From positions 62,001 through 126,000 of the forward strand of contig NZ_CP054052.1 in NCBI RefSeq assembly GCF_013283835.1: DNA of 64,000 nucleotides, read 5' to 3'. The stretch comes from Poseidonibacter lekithochrous. GTDB lineage: Bacteria > Campylobacterota > Campylobacteria > Campylobacterales > Arcobacteraceae. This document shows positions 1-8,887 of this stretch, piece by piece. The notes beneath the pieces were generated by a model that ran no database searches, had not been told where the DNA came from, and was given only the letters and a program-made list of their open reading frames with translations. Made by a program: the position numbers and the translations under genes. Positions within the stretch are counted from its first letter, which is position 1. Every line of letters starts with the position of its first letter.

Positions 1-62
1 GTTGTTTAACTAGAAAAAATAAAAATAAAAGATTTAATGAATAGATTTACGTGGGGAGAATT

Positions 63-2084
63 ATGGAAAATACTAATGAAATAACTAGAGAAGTATATTG
101 GAATGTGGGGAATAATGCCACTACTATTGGACTAATGTATTTTTTTACTTTTTTATCAATGGGATTACTAGTATATCTTTTTTACAAAAGATACAAGGTA
201 TACCAATTAGGAAGACCTTTAAATAGAACAGACAATATGGGTCAAAGAGTTAAGTATATGCTTACAAATATGATGGGTCAAATAAGAGTTAAAAGAAATA
301 GTAGACCTGGAATTGCTCATAGTATATTCTTTTGGTCGTTTATAGTTTTATTTATTGGAACATTTTTAGTATTTATCCAAGCAGACATAACAAATCTTTT
401 ATTTGATTATGTTTTTCTAAAAGGTGATTTCTACAAAATTTATTCATTGTCTTTAGATATTGCAGGTTTTGTTGGAATTATTATGATGACAGCATTATTT
501 GTAAGAAGATTTGTTTTTAGACCTAAAAATCTAATTACTTCAAGAGATGACACAATTATTCATATTCTTTTATATGTAATCTTAATCACTGGATTTCTAA
601 TTGAAGGTGTGAGAATGGCTGCTACGGAGCTTATAACTAATCCTGAATGGATGATTTTCTCACCAATTGGTATGATTATTGCAAATATGCTTTCAGAAGT
701 AGCTTCATCTACTTTATTACTTTCTCACAAAATATTATGGTGGTTTCATCTTTTTATTGTTCTTGCCTTTTTTGTGGTAATTCCTTTAACAAAATTAAGA
801 CATATGTTTACAATTACTGCAAACTATGTATTTAAAGATAATGGTCCTACTGGAAAATTAGTAACTTTAGATATGGAAGATGAAAATGTTGAGTCTTTTG
901 GAGCTTCAACTGTAAAAGATCTTACATGGAAAGATATCTTCGATGTAGACGCATGTATTAGTTGTAACAGATGTGAAGATATCTGTCCTGCTAATGCTAC
1001 TGGTAAACCTTTATCTCCTATGAGTGTAATTCATAAAATAGGGGATGCTGCTTTTAATGATCCAGATAGAAATTTAGTTGAAGATATTGGACAAGATGCT
1101 ATTTGGTCATGTACAACATGTAGAGCATGTGAGGACATCTGTCCTTCAGGAAATGAGCATGTAAGTAAAATCGTAGATATTAGAAGAAACCTTGTTTTAA
1201 TGGAAGGTGAATTTGCTGGTGAAGAAGTAATGAAAGCTATGGACAATGTTGAAGTAAACGGAAATCCTATGGGATTAGCCCTAGCTTCAAGAGGAGATTG
1301 GACTGAGGGATTAGATGTTGTAATTATGGGTGATTCAACAGATGTTTTAATAAATCCAGTTGATGTTCTTTATTATGTTGGTTGTTATGCTTCATTTGAT
1401 GCAAGAAACCAAAAGATTGCAAGAAACTTTGTTGAAATTTGTAATGCTTCAGGTATTAAAGTAGGAATTTTAGGAAAAGAAGAAAAATGTTGTGGTGAGC
1501 CTATTCGTAAGATGGGTAATGAATATTTATACCAAGAATTAGCAAAAGAAAATATTGAAAATCTTCATAAATATAATGTTTTAAAAATCGTAACTACTTG
1601 TCCACATTGTTTTAATACTTTGAATAAAGATTATAGGGATTTAGGTTTAGAAACAGAAGTAGAACACTATACCGTTTTCCTTGATAGATTAGAAAAGCAA
1701 AAACGTATTCCAATGGAAGAAAAAGAGTTTGATTGTACGTATCATGACTCTTGTTATTTAGTTAGACACAATGATATTGATTCAGAACCTAGATCTCTTT
1801 TAGACTCAGCTGGGGCAAATATCATTGAAATGGCAAAAAGTAAAAAAGATACTTCTTGTTGTGGTGCTGGTGGAGGAAGAATCCTTGCCGAAGAACACCT
1901 AGGAAATAAGAAAATCAATGTTGATAGAGTGAATATGGCACAAGAAACAGGTGCTCCTACTTTAATTTCTAACTGTCCTTTCTGTCTTACAATGTTTGAA
2001 GATGGAATTAAAATGGCAGATTGTGAAGATAGTTTAGTTGTAAAAGATTTATCAGAAATTATAGTTGAAAGACTAAAAAAATAA
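63..2084 (+). CDS. Membrane FeS oxidoreductase, EtfD-like ETF:(mena)quinone oxidoreductase
   Basis: The N-terminal third has several hydrophobic helices resembling a NarI-type cytochrome b domain. The middle has two ferredoxin motifs (CISCNRCEDICP and CTTCRACEDICP). The C-terminal half has two CCG-type cysteine domains (GCY..EKCCGEP and DSCY..CCGAGGG). This order is known for the membrane partner of electron-transfer flavoproteins that passes electrons to menaquinone. EtfB and EtfA follow at once (13-nt gaps), which supports that role. The start is taken at ATG 63 because GGGGAG lies just upstream; the GTG at 51 overlaps that ribosome site. The product is 673 residues. A heterodisulfide-reductase-like oxidoreductase is the more general alternative name. 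Confidence 0.88.
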   Translation: MENTNEITREVYWNVGNNATTIGLMYFFTFLSMGLLVYLFYKRYKVYQLGRPLNRTDNMGQRVKYMLTNMMGQIRVKRNSRPGIAHSIFFWSFIVLFIGTFLVFIQADITNLLFDYVFLKGDFYKIYSLSLDIAGFVGIIMMTALFVRRFVFRPKNLITSRDDTIIHILLYVILITGFLIEGVRMAATELITNPEWMIFSPIGMIIANMLSEVASSTLLLSHKILWWFHLFIVLAFFVVIPLTKLRHMFTITANYVFKDNGPTGKLVTLDMEDENVESFGASTVKDLTWKDIFDVDACISCNRCEDICPANATGKPLSPMSVIHKIGDAAFNDPDRNLVEDIGQDAIWSCTTCRACEDICPSGNEHVSKIVDIRRNLVLMEGEFAGEEVMKAMDNVEVNGNPMGLALASRGDWTEGLDVVIMGDSTDVLINPVDVLYYVGCYASFDARNQKIARNFVEICNASGIKVGILGKEEKCCGEPIRKMGNEYLYQELAKENIENLHKYNVLKIVTTCPHCFNTLNKDYRDLGLETEVEHYTVFLDRLEKQKRIPMEEKEFDCTYHDSCYLVRHNDIDSEPRSLLDSAGANIIEMAKSKKDTSCCGAGGGRILAEEHLGNKKINVDRVNMAQETGAPTLISNCPFCLTMFEDGIKMADCEDSLVVKDLSEIIVERLKK

Positions 2085-2097
2085 AAAGGATATATAG

Positions 2098-2865
2098 ATG
2101 AAAGTACTTGTATGTATTAAACAAGTTCCAGATATGGAATCAAAATTTAAAGTAAATGCTCAAAATAATTGGTTTGATGAAAATGATTTAGCTTATCGTA
2201 TAAATGAATATGATGAATATGCTATTGAACAAGCTGTTCAATTAAAAGAGCAATTATCAGATGTAGATGTTACTGTTTTATGTGTAGGTCCTGCAAGAGT
2301 AAAAGAAGCTATAAAAAAAGCCTTAGCAATGGGGTGTGATAGAGCTGTTCATATTGAGGATACAGAGTCTTATATAAAAGATTCATCTCAAGTTGCTAGT
2401 TTAATTGCTGATTTTGCTAAAGATAAAAGCTATGACATTATCTTCACTGGAATGCAGTCACAAGATAGAGGTTCTGCTCAAGTTGGAGTTATCGTTTCTG
2501 AGTTATTAAATATTGCTTGTGTATCTACCATTGCAGATTTTGAATATAACGAAGGAATTACAGTTAAAAGAGAGCTCGAAGGTGGATTAAAATCTATTAT
2601 CAAAGTAGATACTCCTGTTGTATTAACTTGCCAGTTAGGTCTTAATACTCCAAGATACCCTACTTTACCTAATATTATGAAAGCAAAAAAGAAAGAACTA
2701 ATAACTATTGATAGTTTGGAATTATCAAGTAGTGATAGTTTAAATGAAACACTTAATTTTTATTATCCACAAAAAAGTGGTGGTAGCCTTATTTTAGAAG
2801 GTGATGTTCCAGAGCTTGCAGATAAATTAATTGCAATATTAAAAGAAAAAACTTCGGTTCTTTAG
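2098..2865 (+). CDS. etfB: Electron transfer flavoprotein beta subunit
   Basis: The 255-residue protein starts KVLVCIKQVPD, a hallmark of EtfB, and carries the AMP-binding region around residues 115-130 (IFTGMQSQDRGSAQVG). With EtfA it forms the soluble FAD/AMP heterodimer that takes electrons from acyl-CoA dehydrogenases. The gene lies between the membrane quinone reductase and etfA in one operon. No acyl-CoA dehydrogenase is present in the window, so the electron donor must be encoded elsewhere. Confidence 0.95.
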   Translation: MKVLVCIKQVPDMESKFKVNAQNNWFDENDLAYRINEYDEYAIEQAVQLKEQLSDVDVTVLCVGPARVKEAIKKALAMGCDRAVHIEDTESYIKDSSQVASLIADFAKDKSYDIIFTGMQSQDRGSAQVGVIVSELLNIACVSTIADFEYNEGITVKRELEGGLKSIIKVDTPVVLTCQLGLNTPRYPTLPNIMKAKKKELITIDSLELSSSDSLNETLNFYYPQKSGGSLILEGDVPELADKLIAILKEKTSVL

Positions 2866-2878
2866 AAAGGAAATTATT

Positions 2879-3790
2879 ATGAAAATATTATTAGTTGGTG
2901 AGTATAGAGAAAATAAGTTATTAGATGTAACATATGATTTAATAGGATTTGCAGATAAATTAGAAGCAGATAAAGTTATGTTAGCAGTTGGTTATGAAGA
3001 GGATATTCCAAAGTTTGATGGAAAACTTTATTTAGCAGATGCAAAGGCTCTTGGGGAGTATAACCCAAGTGCACATAAACAATTAGTTTTAGATGTGGTA
3101 GAAAAAGAGAATCCAGATTTAATTGTGTTTATACATTCTTCTTTTGGTTGGGATTTAGCTCCTAGAGTTGCTACTTCATTAAAAGCTACACAATTTACTG
3201 AAGTAATTGATTATAAAGATAACTCTTTTATTGTTCCTTCTTGTAATTCAAAATTAAGAAGAGAATTAAAATCTAAAACAGCTAAAACTGTTATTACTAT
3301 TCAAGCAGGAGCTTTCACTCCTTTAACTGAAGCCCTAGGTACGCCAGAAATTGAAAACATATCTTCTGATGCTTCATCAAATGTAAACTTTGTGGCTTAC
3401 GAAGAAGCAGAAGAAAAAGGTTTAGATTTAACAAAAGCAGAAATTATTGTAACAGCTGGTCGTGGAGTTGGTAAAAAAGACAATATTCCAATTATTCAAG
3501 CACTAGCTGATAAATTAGGTGGAGAATTGGGTGCTAGTAGACCAGTTGCTGATAATGCATGGGTTGATCAAAGCCATCAAGTTGGAACAACAGGACAAAC
3601 AGTTTCTCCTAAATTATATATAGCTTGTGGAGTTTCAGGAGCTATTCAACACTTAGCAGGAATGAAAAAATCAGAATTTATTGTTGCTGTTAATACAGAT
3701 AAAGATGCACCTATCAATGAAGTAGCTGATATTTTGGTTGTAGCAGATGTACTTCAATTTGTACCAGCGTTAACTTCTAAATTATCATAA
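2879..3790 (+). CDS. etfA: Electron transfer flavoprotein alpha subunit
   Basis: The 303-residue protein has the usual EtfA layout: an N-terminal nucleotide-binding-like domain and a C-terminal FAD domain. The FAD signature is seen near residues 200-285 (GASRPVADNAW, GQTVSPKLYIACGVSG, and AVNTDKDAPI). It is translated 13 nt after etfB with an AAAGGAA ribosome site. It pairs with EtfB and is expected to hand electrons to the membrane FeS protein encoded upstream. Confidence 0.95.
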   Translation: MKILLVGEYRENKLLDVTYDLIGFADKLEADKVMLAVGYEEDIPKFDGKLYLADAKALGEYNPSAHKQLVLDVVEKENPDLIVFIHSSFGWDLAPRVATSLKATQFTEVIDYKDNSFIVPSCNSKLRRELKSKTAKTVITIQAGAFTPLTEALGTPEIENISSDASSNVNFVAYEEAEEKGLDLTKAEIIVTAGRGVGKKDNIPIIQALADKLGGELGASRPVADNAWVDQSHQVGTTGQTVSPKLYIACGVSGAIQHLAGMKKSEFIVAVNTDKDAPINEVADILVVADVLQFVPALTSKLS

Positions 3791-3811
3791 AAATAAAAGT
3801 GGAGATATATT

Positions 3812-4453
3812 GTGGATATAGATTTTTGGAATGAGAGATGGGAAAAGGATCAAATTGCTTTTCATATGAAAGAAGTTAATCCTATGTTAATTAAATATTT
3901 CCATAAATTAAATCTATCTCAAAAGAAACGTATATTTCTGCCTTTATGTGGAAAGACTTTAGATATTGCATGGTTATTACAAAAGGGTTATTCTCTTGTT
4001 GGTATTGAGTTAAATAAAGAGGCAATTGATGCACTTTTTGAAGAGTTAAATATTACTCCCTTAATATCAAAAGAGAATGACTTTATTAAATACAGTGCAA
4101 AAAATATTGATATTTATGTGGGTGATTTTTTTAAAATGAGTGCAGAGATATTAAAATCTATTGATGCTATTTATGATAGAGCAGCACTAGTTGCACTTCC
4201 TTTAGAAATGCGAATAGAGTATGTATCTCATCTTTTAAATATTACAAATGTAGTACCTCAATTATTAATTAGTTATGACTATGACCAAAGGATTATGAAA
4301 GGCCCTCCTTTTTCAGTTCCTTTTAGTGAAATAGAACAGCACTATGGTGATTATTATGAGATAACACTACTTAATGAAAATATTGATATTCCAAGTGGTT
4401 TAAAACGTAAATCACATGCTATAGAGACTGTTTGTATATTGCAAAATAGTTAA
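3812..4453 (+). CDS. Thiopurine S-methyltransferase family protein
   Basis: The 213-residue protein opens DIDFWNERWEKDQIAFH, the typical N-terminus of bacterial TPMT, followed by the SAM-binding segment LPLCGKTLDIAWL and YDRAALVALP. Family members methylate sulfur, selenium or tellurium compounds with S-adenosylmethionine. The start is a GTG at 3812 after GGAG; there is no in-frame ATG nearby. Its position inside an acyl-CoA operon, 21 nt after etfA and 30 nt before the dehydrogenase, is unusual, and its substrate here cannot be told from the sequence. Confidence 0.88.
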   Translation: MDIDFWNERWEKDQIAFHMKEVNPMLIKYFHKLNLSQKKRIFLPLCGKTLDIAWLLQKGYSLVGIELNKEAIDALFEELNITPLISKENDFIKYSAKNIDIYVGDFFKMSAEILKSIDAIYDRAALVALPLEMRIEYVSHLLNITNVVPQLLISYDYDQRIMKGPPFSVPFSEIEQHYGDYYEITLLNENIDIPSGLKRKSHAIETVCILQNS

Positions 4454-4483
4454 TAAATATAAAAAATTAGAAAAGGCAAAGAA

Positions 4484-5341
4484 ATGAAGATTAAAGAAGT
4501 TGGAATTATAGGTTCTGGACAAATGGGTAATGGAATTGCTCATGTTTGTGCCTTATCAGGATATAAAGTAGTTTTAATAGATATTGCTCAAGATGCGCTC
4601 GATAAAGCTATGGGAGTTATTAATAAAAACCTTAGTAGGCAAGTTCAAAAAGGAAAAATTACTCAAGAAGATATGGATAGTTCTTTAAATAGAATATCTA
4701 TTAGTACTGATTCTAGTACTTTAAACAATGCTGATCTTATTATTGAAGCTGCCACTGAAAACTTTGATTTAAAAGTAAAAATATTCAAAGGTTTATTAGA
4801 TCATATTAAAGGTGATTGTTTATTATCTACAAATACTTCAAGTATGTCTATTACTAAACTTGCAGCAGCTACAAATAGACCAGAGAAATTTATAGGTTTA
4901 CACTTTATGAATCCAGTTCCAGTAATGAAGTTAGTTGAGCTTATTCCTGGAATTGCTACTAGTGATGAGATGTTAGAAACTATAAAAGAGTTTGCCCAAT
5001 CTCTAGGTAAAACAGTAGCAACTTCAAAAGATTACCCTGCTTTTATTGCAAATCGTATTTTAATGCCTATGATAAATGAAGCTATTTGTGCTTTATATGA
5101 AGGTGTAGGAGATGTTGAATCAATAGATACTGCAATGAAACTTGGAATGGGTCATCCTATGGGACCATTGGCTTTAGCTGATTTTATTGGTCTTGATACT
5201 TGTTTAGCCATTATGAATGTGCTTCATGAAGGCTTTGGTAATCCAAAATATAGTCCTTCCCCATTATTAGTTAAATATGTAGAAGCTGGATGGTATGGTG
5301 TTAAATCTGGAAAAGGTTTCTACGATTACCCTAAGAAATAA
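4484..5341 (+). CDS. hbd: 3-hydroxybutyryl-CoA dehydrogenase
   Basis: The 285-residue protein has the NAD-binding GxGxxG near its start (GIIGSGQMGNGIAH), the TNTSSMSIT segment, the catalytic His in GLHFMNPVPVMKLVE, and the C-terminal domain ending GWYGVKSGKGFYDYP. Its length and domains match single-function dehydrogenases (Hbd/PaaH) that interconvert 3-hydroxyacyl-CoA and acetoacetyl-CoA. With the thiolase and CoA transferase encoded downstream it would link butyryl/crotonyl-level intermediates to acetyl-CoA. No enoyl-CoA hydratase lies in the window. Confidence 0.93.
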   Translation: MKIKEVGIIGSGQMGNGIAHVCALSGYKVVLIDIAQDALDKAMGVINKNLSRQVQKGKITQEDMDSSLNRISISTDSSTLNNADLIIEAATENFDLKVKIFKGLLDHIKGDCLLSTNTSSMSITKLAAATNRPEKFIGLHFMNPVPVMKLVELIPGIATSDEMLETIKEFAQSLGKTVATSKDYPAFIANRILMPMINEAICALYEGVGDVESIDTAMKLGMGHPMGPLALADFIGLDTCLAIMNVLHEGFGNPKYSPSPLLVKYVEAGWYGVKSGKGFYDYPKK

Positions 5342-5358
5342 ATTTCTAGGAGAAAATT

Positions 5359-5790
5359 ATGAGTATCTGGAATAAAAAACTTAGCTTATCTGAACTTAAT
5401 GCTATGGGTAAGAATACAGCTATTGAGAATTTAGGTATTAAACTTACTGAAATAGGAAATGATACTTTAGTAGGTGAAATGCCAGTTAATTCAAAAAGTC
5501 ATCAGATTCATGGAATCTTACATGGTGGTGCATCTGTTTTATTTGCTGAAACATTAGGAAGTTTAGCTGGTGTAATGGCTTGTAAAGAAGGATTTACGGC
5601 TGTTGGCTTAGAGATTAATGCAAATCACTTAAAAGGAGTAAAAGATGGTATTGTAATAGGTGTTGCAAGTGCTATTCATATAGGAAGAAGTACTCATGTA
5701 TGGGATATTAAAATTACCCATAAAGAAACAGGAAAAATTGTATGTGCTTCAAGATTAACAGTAGCAGTTATAAAAGAAGTGAAAGAGTAA
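5359..5790 (+). CDS. Hotdog-fold acyl-CoA thioesterase (PaaI/MenI-like)
   Basis: The 143-residue single hotdog domain has the PaaI-type motif HGILHGGASVLFAETLGSLAG around residues 50-70, with a candidate catalytic Glu in that helix, and ends in a typical beta strand (ASRLTVAVI). Relatives hydrolyse phenylacetyl-CoA, 1,4-dihydroxy-2-naphthoyl-CoA or short acyl-CoAs. It follows hbd by 17 nt with an AGGAG site and precedes a second thioesterase by 3 nt. The context suggests release of CoA from stalled acyl-CoAs, but a menaquinone role cannot be excluded. Confidence 0.85.
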   Translation: MSIWNKKLSLSELNAMGKNTAIENLGIKLTEIGNDTLVGEMPVNSKSHQIHGILHGGASVLFAETLGSLAGVMACKEGFTAVGLEINANHLKGVKDGIVIGVASAIHIGRSTHVWDIKITHKETGKIVCASRLTVAVIKEVKE

Positions 5791-5793
5791 TAT

Positions 5794-6168
5794 ATGAAAG
5801 TAAGAATATATTATGAAGATACAGATGCCGCAGGTATTGTCTATCATGCAAACTTTATAAAGTTTTGTGAGAGAGCTAGATCTGAGGTGTTTTTCAAAGA
5901 AGGTTTATCTTCCCACGATGAATCTCTAAAAGAACATTTTGTTGTAAGGAATATAGTATGTGACTTTGTGCAAGTTGCATTTTTAGGAGATTTACTAGAA
6001 GTAAGAACCCAAATCCTAGAGAGAAAAAATTCCTCAGTAATACTAAAACAAGATATATTAAAAGGAACAGAATTAATTTGTAGTTTTGAAGTAGTTTTGG
6101 TCTATGTTAAAAACTATAAAGCTATGAAAATACCTGATAATATTTACAATATATTAAAAGAAATCTAA
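5794..6168 (+). CDS. YbgC-type acyl-CoA thioesterase
   Basis: The 124-residue protein starts KVRIYYEDTDAAGIVYHANF, the 4-hydroxybenzoyl-CoA thioesterase/YbgC signature in which the Asp of YEDTDAAG is catalytic. The rest is one hotdog domain. It is the last gene of this operon, 3 nt after the preceding thioesterase and just before a strong hairpin terminator. YbgC is usually linked to tol-pal in other bacteria; here it sits with acyl-CoA genes, so a metabolic housekeeping role is more likely. Confidence 0.87.
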   Translation: MKVRIYYEDTDAAGIVYHANFIKFCERARSEVFFKEGLSSHDESLKEHFVVRNIVCDFVQVAFLGDLLEVRTQILERKNSSVILKQDILKGTELICSFEVVLVYVKNYKAMKIPDNIYNILKEI

Positions 6169-6172
6169 CAAT

Positions 6173-6206
6173 ACAATAGCTATATCCGCCTCCTTATAGC
6201 TATTGT
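6173..6206 (+). terminator. Rho-independent-type terminator of the etf operon
   Basis: A perfect 10-bp stem (ACAATAGCTA at 6173-6182 with TAGCTATTGT at 6197-6206) has a 14-nt loop and starts 5 nt after the last stop codon. The loop is C/U-rich, and its 3' edge reads CCTCCTTA, like the anti-Shine-Dalgarno end of 16S rRNA. The following T run is short (TCTT), so termination strength is inferred from the stem. Confidence 0.75.
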
Positions 6207-6291
6207 TCTTATGAAAAATCTAATTAAAAATTTATTTTATAAATTAATCTTTTGCTTATATCATTGCCATCATTTTATCATTATTTACTCA

Positions 6292-6297
6292 TATACT
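6292..6297 (+). promoter_or_regulatory. Predicted sigma-70 promoter of atoDAB
   Basis: TATACT stands 43 nt before the first start codon of the CoA-transferase operon, preceded by T-rich stretches. That is the usual Campylobacterota promoter form, which lacks a -35 box. The terminator just upstream means this operon needs its own promoter. Confidence 0.55.
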
Positions 6298-6340
6298 TTC
6301 ATTGTAAATAACAAATCTAACTTATAAAAGGAATATTGGG

Positions 6341-6988
6341 ATGGATAAGAAAATAGAAATAAGTGAAATTGGAAAATTTCTTACAGACGGTATGACAATT
6401 TCCATTGGTGGATTTTTAGGCTGTGGAAATGCTCATAATATTATTGATGAGATTTTAAAAACAGATGTAAAAGATTTAACATTAGTTGCTACTGATACTT
6501 TCTTTGAAGGAGAAGGTGTAGGCAAGTTAATTACTAATAAAAGAGTATCAAAATTAATGGCCAGTCATATTGGTACAAATAAAGATACTCAACAACAAGT
6601 AAATGATGGACTTATTGAAGTTGAGTTAGTTCCTCAAGGTACATTAGCTGAGAGATTAAGATCAGCTGCCGCTGGACTTGGTGGTGTTTTAACTAAAACA
6701 GGTTTAGGAACATTAGTTCAAGAAGGTAAAGATGTAGTTACTGTTGATGGACAAGAGTTTATCTTAGAGAAACCTATTCATATTGATTTAGCAATTTTAA
6801 AAGCACATAAGTCAGATAAAGCAGGAAACCTATTATACAAAGGTGCAACAAGAAACTTTAATGTTCCAATGGCAGGAGCTGCGAAGATAACTATTGCAGA
6901 AGTTGAAGAAATAGTTGAAAATGGTGAACTAGATCCAAGTTTTGTACATACTCCATTTGTATATATTAATCATATTATAAAGGCATAA
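6341..6988 (+). CDS. atoD: CoA transferase subunit A (acetoacetyl-CoA type)
   Basis: The 215-residue protein has the family I CoA-transferase alpha-subunit signature: DGMTISIGGFLGCGN near residues 17-31 and PQGTLAERLRSAAAGLGG near 107-124. It pairs with the next gene product, 2 nt downstream, to move CoA between acetoacetyl-CoA (or another short acyl-CoA) and acetate or succinate. The gene has its own predicted promoter and an AAAGGA ribosome site. Exact acyl specificity cannot be read from the sequence. Confidence 0.92.
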   Translation: MDKKIEISEIGKFLTDGMTISIGGFLGCGNAHNIIDEILKTDVKDLTLVATDTFFEGEGVGKLITNKRVSKLMASHIGTNKDTQQQVNDGLIEVELVPQGTLAERLRSAAAGLGGVLTKTGLGTLVQEGKDVVTVDGQEFILEKPIHIDLAILKAHKSDKAGNLLYKGATRNFNVPMAGAAKITIAEVEEIVENGELDPSFVHTPFVYINHIIKA

Positions 6989-6990
6989 AA

Positions 6991-7626
6991 ATGGCAGCAA
7001 AAGAAATTATTGCACAAAGAGTTGCAAAAGAGTTTAAAAATGGTGATTTTATTAATCTTGGTATTGGACTTCCTACTTTAGTAGCTAATTATATTCCTGA
7101 AGAAGTAAAAATTGTTTTACATTCGGAGAATGGTTTTGCTGGATTATGGGATAAAGCGGAAGAGCATAATATTGATAAAGATGTTATTGATGCTGGTGGA
7201 ACACACGTAAAACTCCAAGATGGTGGTGTTTTCTTTGATTCTGCTACTTCTTTTGAAATTATTAGAGGTGGACATATTGATATTACTGTATTAGGAGCTC
7301 TTGAGGTGGATTCTAGTGGTAGTTTAGCAAGTTGGAATATTCCTGGGAAATATGTACCTGGTATGGGTGGTTCAATGGATTTAGTAAGTGGAGTAAAAAA
7401 AGTAATTGTTGCAATGCAACATACTGCAAAAGGACTTCCTAAAATACTTGAGCAATGTACTCTGCCTTTAACTGGTAAAAGTGTAATTAGTATGATTATT
7501 ACGGAGTTAGGTGTATTTGAATATATAGATGAAAAACTACATTTAACAGAGTTAATGGGTGATACTTCCTTAGATCAAATAAAAGAACTTACCCCTGCTA
7601 CTTATACTGTTGCACTTAGAAATTAA
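6991..7626 (+). CDS. atoA: CoA transferase subunit B (acetoacetyl-CoA type)
   Basis: The 211-residue beta subunit carries the catalytic glutamate in HSENGF (Glu46), which forms the glutamyl-CoA thioester intermediate in this family. It also has the glycine-rich LGIGLPT and GKYVPGMGGSMDLV segments. It forms a heteromer with the preceding alpha subunit. The thiolase gene follows by 17 nt, so acetoacetyl-CoA produced here can be split directly to acetyl-CoA. Confidence 0.93.
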   Translation: MAAKEIIAQRVAKEFKNGDFINLGIGLPTLVANYIPEEVKIVLHSENGFAGLWDKAEEHNIDKDVIDAGGTHVKLQDGGVFFDSATSFEIIRGGHIDITVLGALEVDSSGSLASWNIPGKYVPGMGGSMDLVSGVKKVIVAMQHTAKGLPKILEQCTLPLTGKSVISMIITELGVFEYIDEKLHLTELMGDTSLDQIKELTPATYTVALRN

Positions 7627-7643
7627 TTAATAAAAGGAAATGA

Positions 7644-8837
7644 ATGAAAGTATATATAGTTGAAGCAAAAAGAAGTGCTATTGGAAGTTTTTTAGGGACT
7701 CTAAAAGACGTGAAACCGGGGGACTTAGCTGGACAAGTAATAAAAGATTTAACAAAAGACATTGATAATTCTATTGTTGATGAGGTTATAGTTGGAAATA
7801 TTTTATCAGCAGGACATTCTCAAGGTATTGGAAGACAAGCTTCTATTTATGGTGGATTACCAGAATCTACAGTTGCTTACTCTATAAACATGTTATGTGG
7901 TTCAGGAATGAAAGCTGTCATGAATGCTATTAGTGAAATTAAAGCAGGTGAAAAAGATGTAATTATTGCAGGGGGTGTTGAAAGTATGTCATCTGCTCCT
8001 TTTTTAGTTTCATCAAAAGCTAGAGCTGGATTGGGCCTTGCTGAAACAAAACTTGTTGATTCAATGAGTGATGCTTTAGTTGATGCTTTTGAAGGTTACC
8101 ATATGGGTATTACAGCAGAGAATATTGCCCAAAGATTTAATATTACAAGAGATAAACAAGATGAATATGCTATTAATTCTCAGAAAAAAGCTGCCATTGC
8201 AGATGATGCAGGAAAATTTATAGATGAGATTACTCCAATTACAATAAAAACAAGAAAAGGTGAGATTGTTTTTGATAAAGATGAGTACATAAATAGAAAT
8301 ACTTCACTAGAAAAATTGCAAAAACTTAGACCTGCATTTAAAAAAGATGGAACAGTTACTGCTGGTAACGCATCGGGAATTAATGATGGTGCTAGTTTCA
8401 CCTTAATTGCTTCAGAAGATGCTGTAAAAAAATATAACTTAAAACCATTAGCAGAAATTGTTGATGTCTCTCAAGTTGGTATTGACCCCTCTGTTATGGG
8501 ATTAAGTCCTGCTTATGCAATTGAAGAACTTTTAAAAAAGACAGATATTTCTCTTGAAGAAATAGATCTTTTTGAAATTAATGAAGCTTTTGCTGCTCAA
8601 GTTTTAGGTGTATTTGAATTATTAAAAGAAAAAGTAAATCTAAATGATGAAATTATTCAAGAAAAAATGAATATTAATGGAAGTGGAATTGCTTTAGGAC
8701 ACCCAGTAGGCGCTAGTGCCAATAGAATTATAGTTTCTCTTGTTCATGAAATGCAAAAACAAGATTCAAATTATGGCCTAGCTTCACTATGTATTGGTGG
8801 AGGTATGGGAACGGCTATTTTACTTAAGAAAGTTTAA
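7644..8837 (+). CDS. atoB: Acetyl-CoA acetyltransferase (thiolase)
   Basis: The 397-residue protein has all three thiolase signatures: the nucleophilic Cys85 in NMLCGSGMKAV, the His-containing GHPVGASANR, and the C-terminal base Cys in CIGGGMG. It catalyses reversible condensation/cleavage between two acetyl-CoA and acetoacetyl-CoA. It is the third gene of the atoDAB-like operon. No polyhydroxyalkanoate gene is nearby, so degradation of acetoacetate or short fatty acids is the simpler reading. Confidence 0.95.
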   Translation: MKVYIVEAKRSAIGSFLGTLKDVKPGDLAGQVIKDLTKDIDNSIVDEVIVGNILSAGHSQGIGRQASIYGGLPESTVAYSINMLCGSGMKAVMNAISEIKAGEKDVIIAGGVESMSSAPFLVSSKARAGLGLAETKLVDSMSDALVDAFEGYHMGITAENIAQRFNITRDKQDEYAINSQKKAAIADDAGKFIDEITPITIKTRKGEIVFDKDEYINRNTSLEKLQKLRPAFKKDGTVTAGNASGINDGASFTLIASEDAVKKYNLKPLAEIVDVSQVGIDPSVMGLSPAYAIEELLKKTDISLEEIDLFEINEAFAAQVLGVFELLKEKVNLNDEIIQEKMNINGSGIALGHPVGASANRIIVSLVHEMQKQDSNYGLASLCIGGGMGTAILLKKV

Positions 8838-8855
8838 TAATCTTTTCTATTATGC

Positions 8856-8861
8856 TACAAT
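8856..8861 (+). promoter_or_regulatory. Predicted promoter of the 8.9-kb two-component system
   Basis: TACAAT preceded by TATGC forms an extended -10 element, 27 nt before the histidine-kinase start and 19 nt after the thiolase stop. It suggests the kinase/regulator pair is transcribed independently of atoDAB. Confidence 0.5.
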
Positions 8862-8887
8862 TTTTATAAATAGGGATTGGTATACAA

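Noticed and set aside
51-62. GTG start four codons upstream of the chosen start of the first gene
   Set aside because: The GTG overlaps the GGGGAG ribosome site of ATG 63 and has no site of its own.
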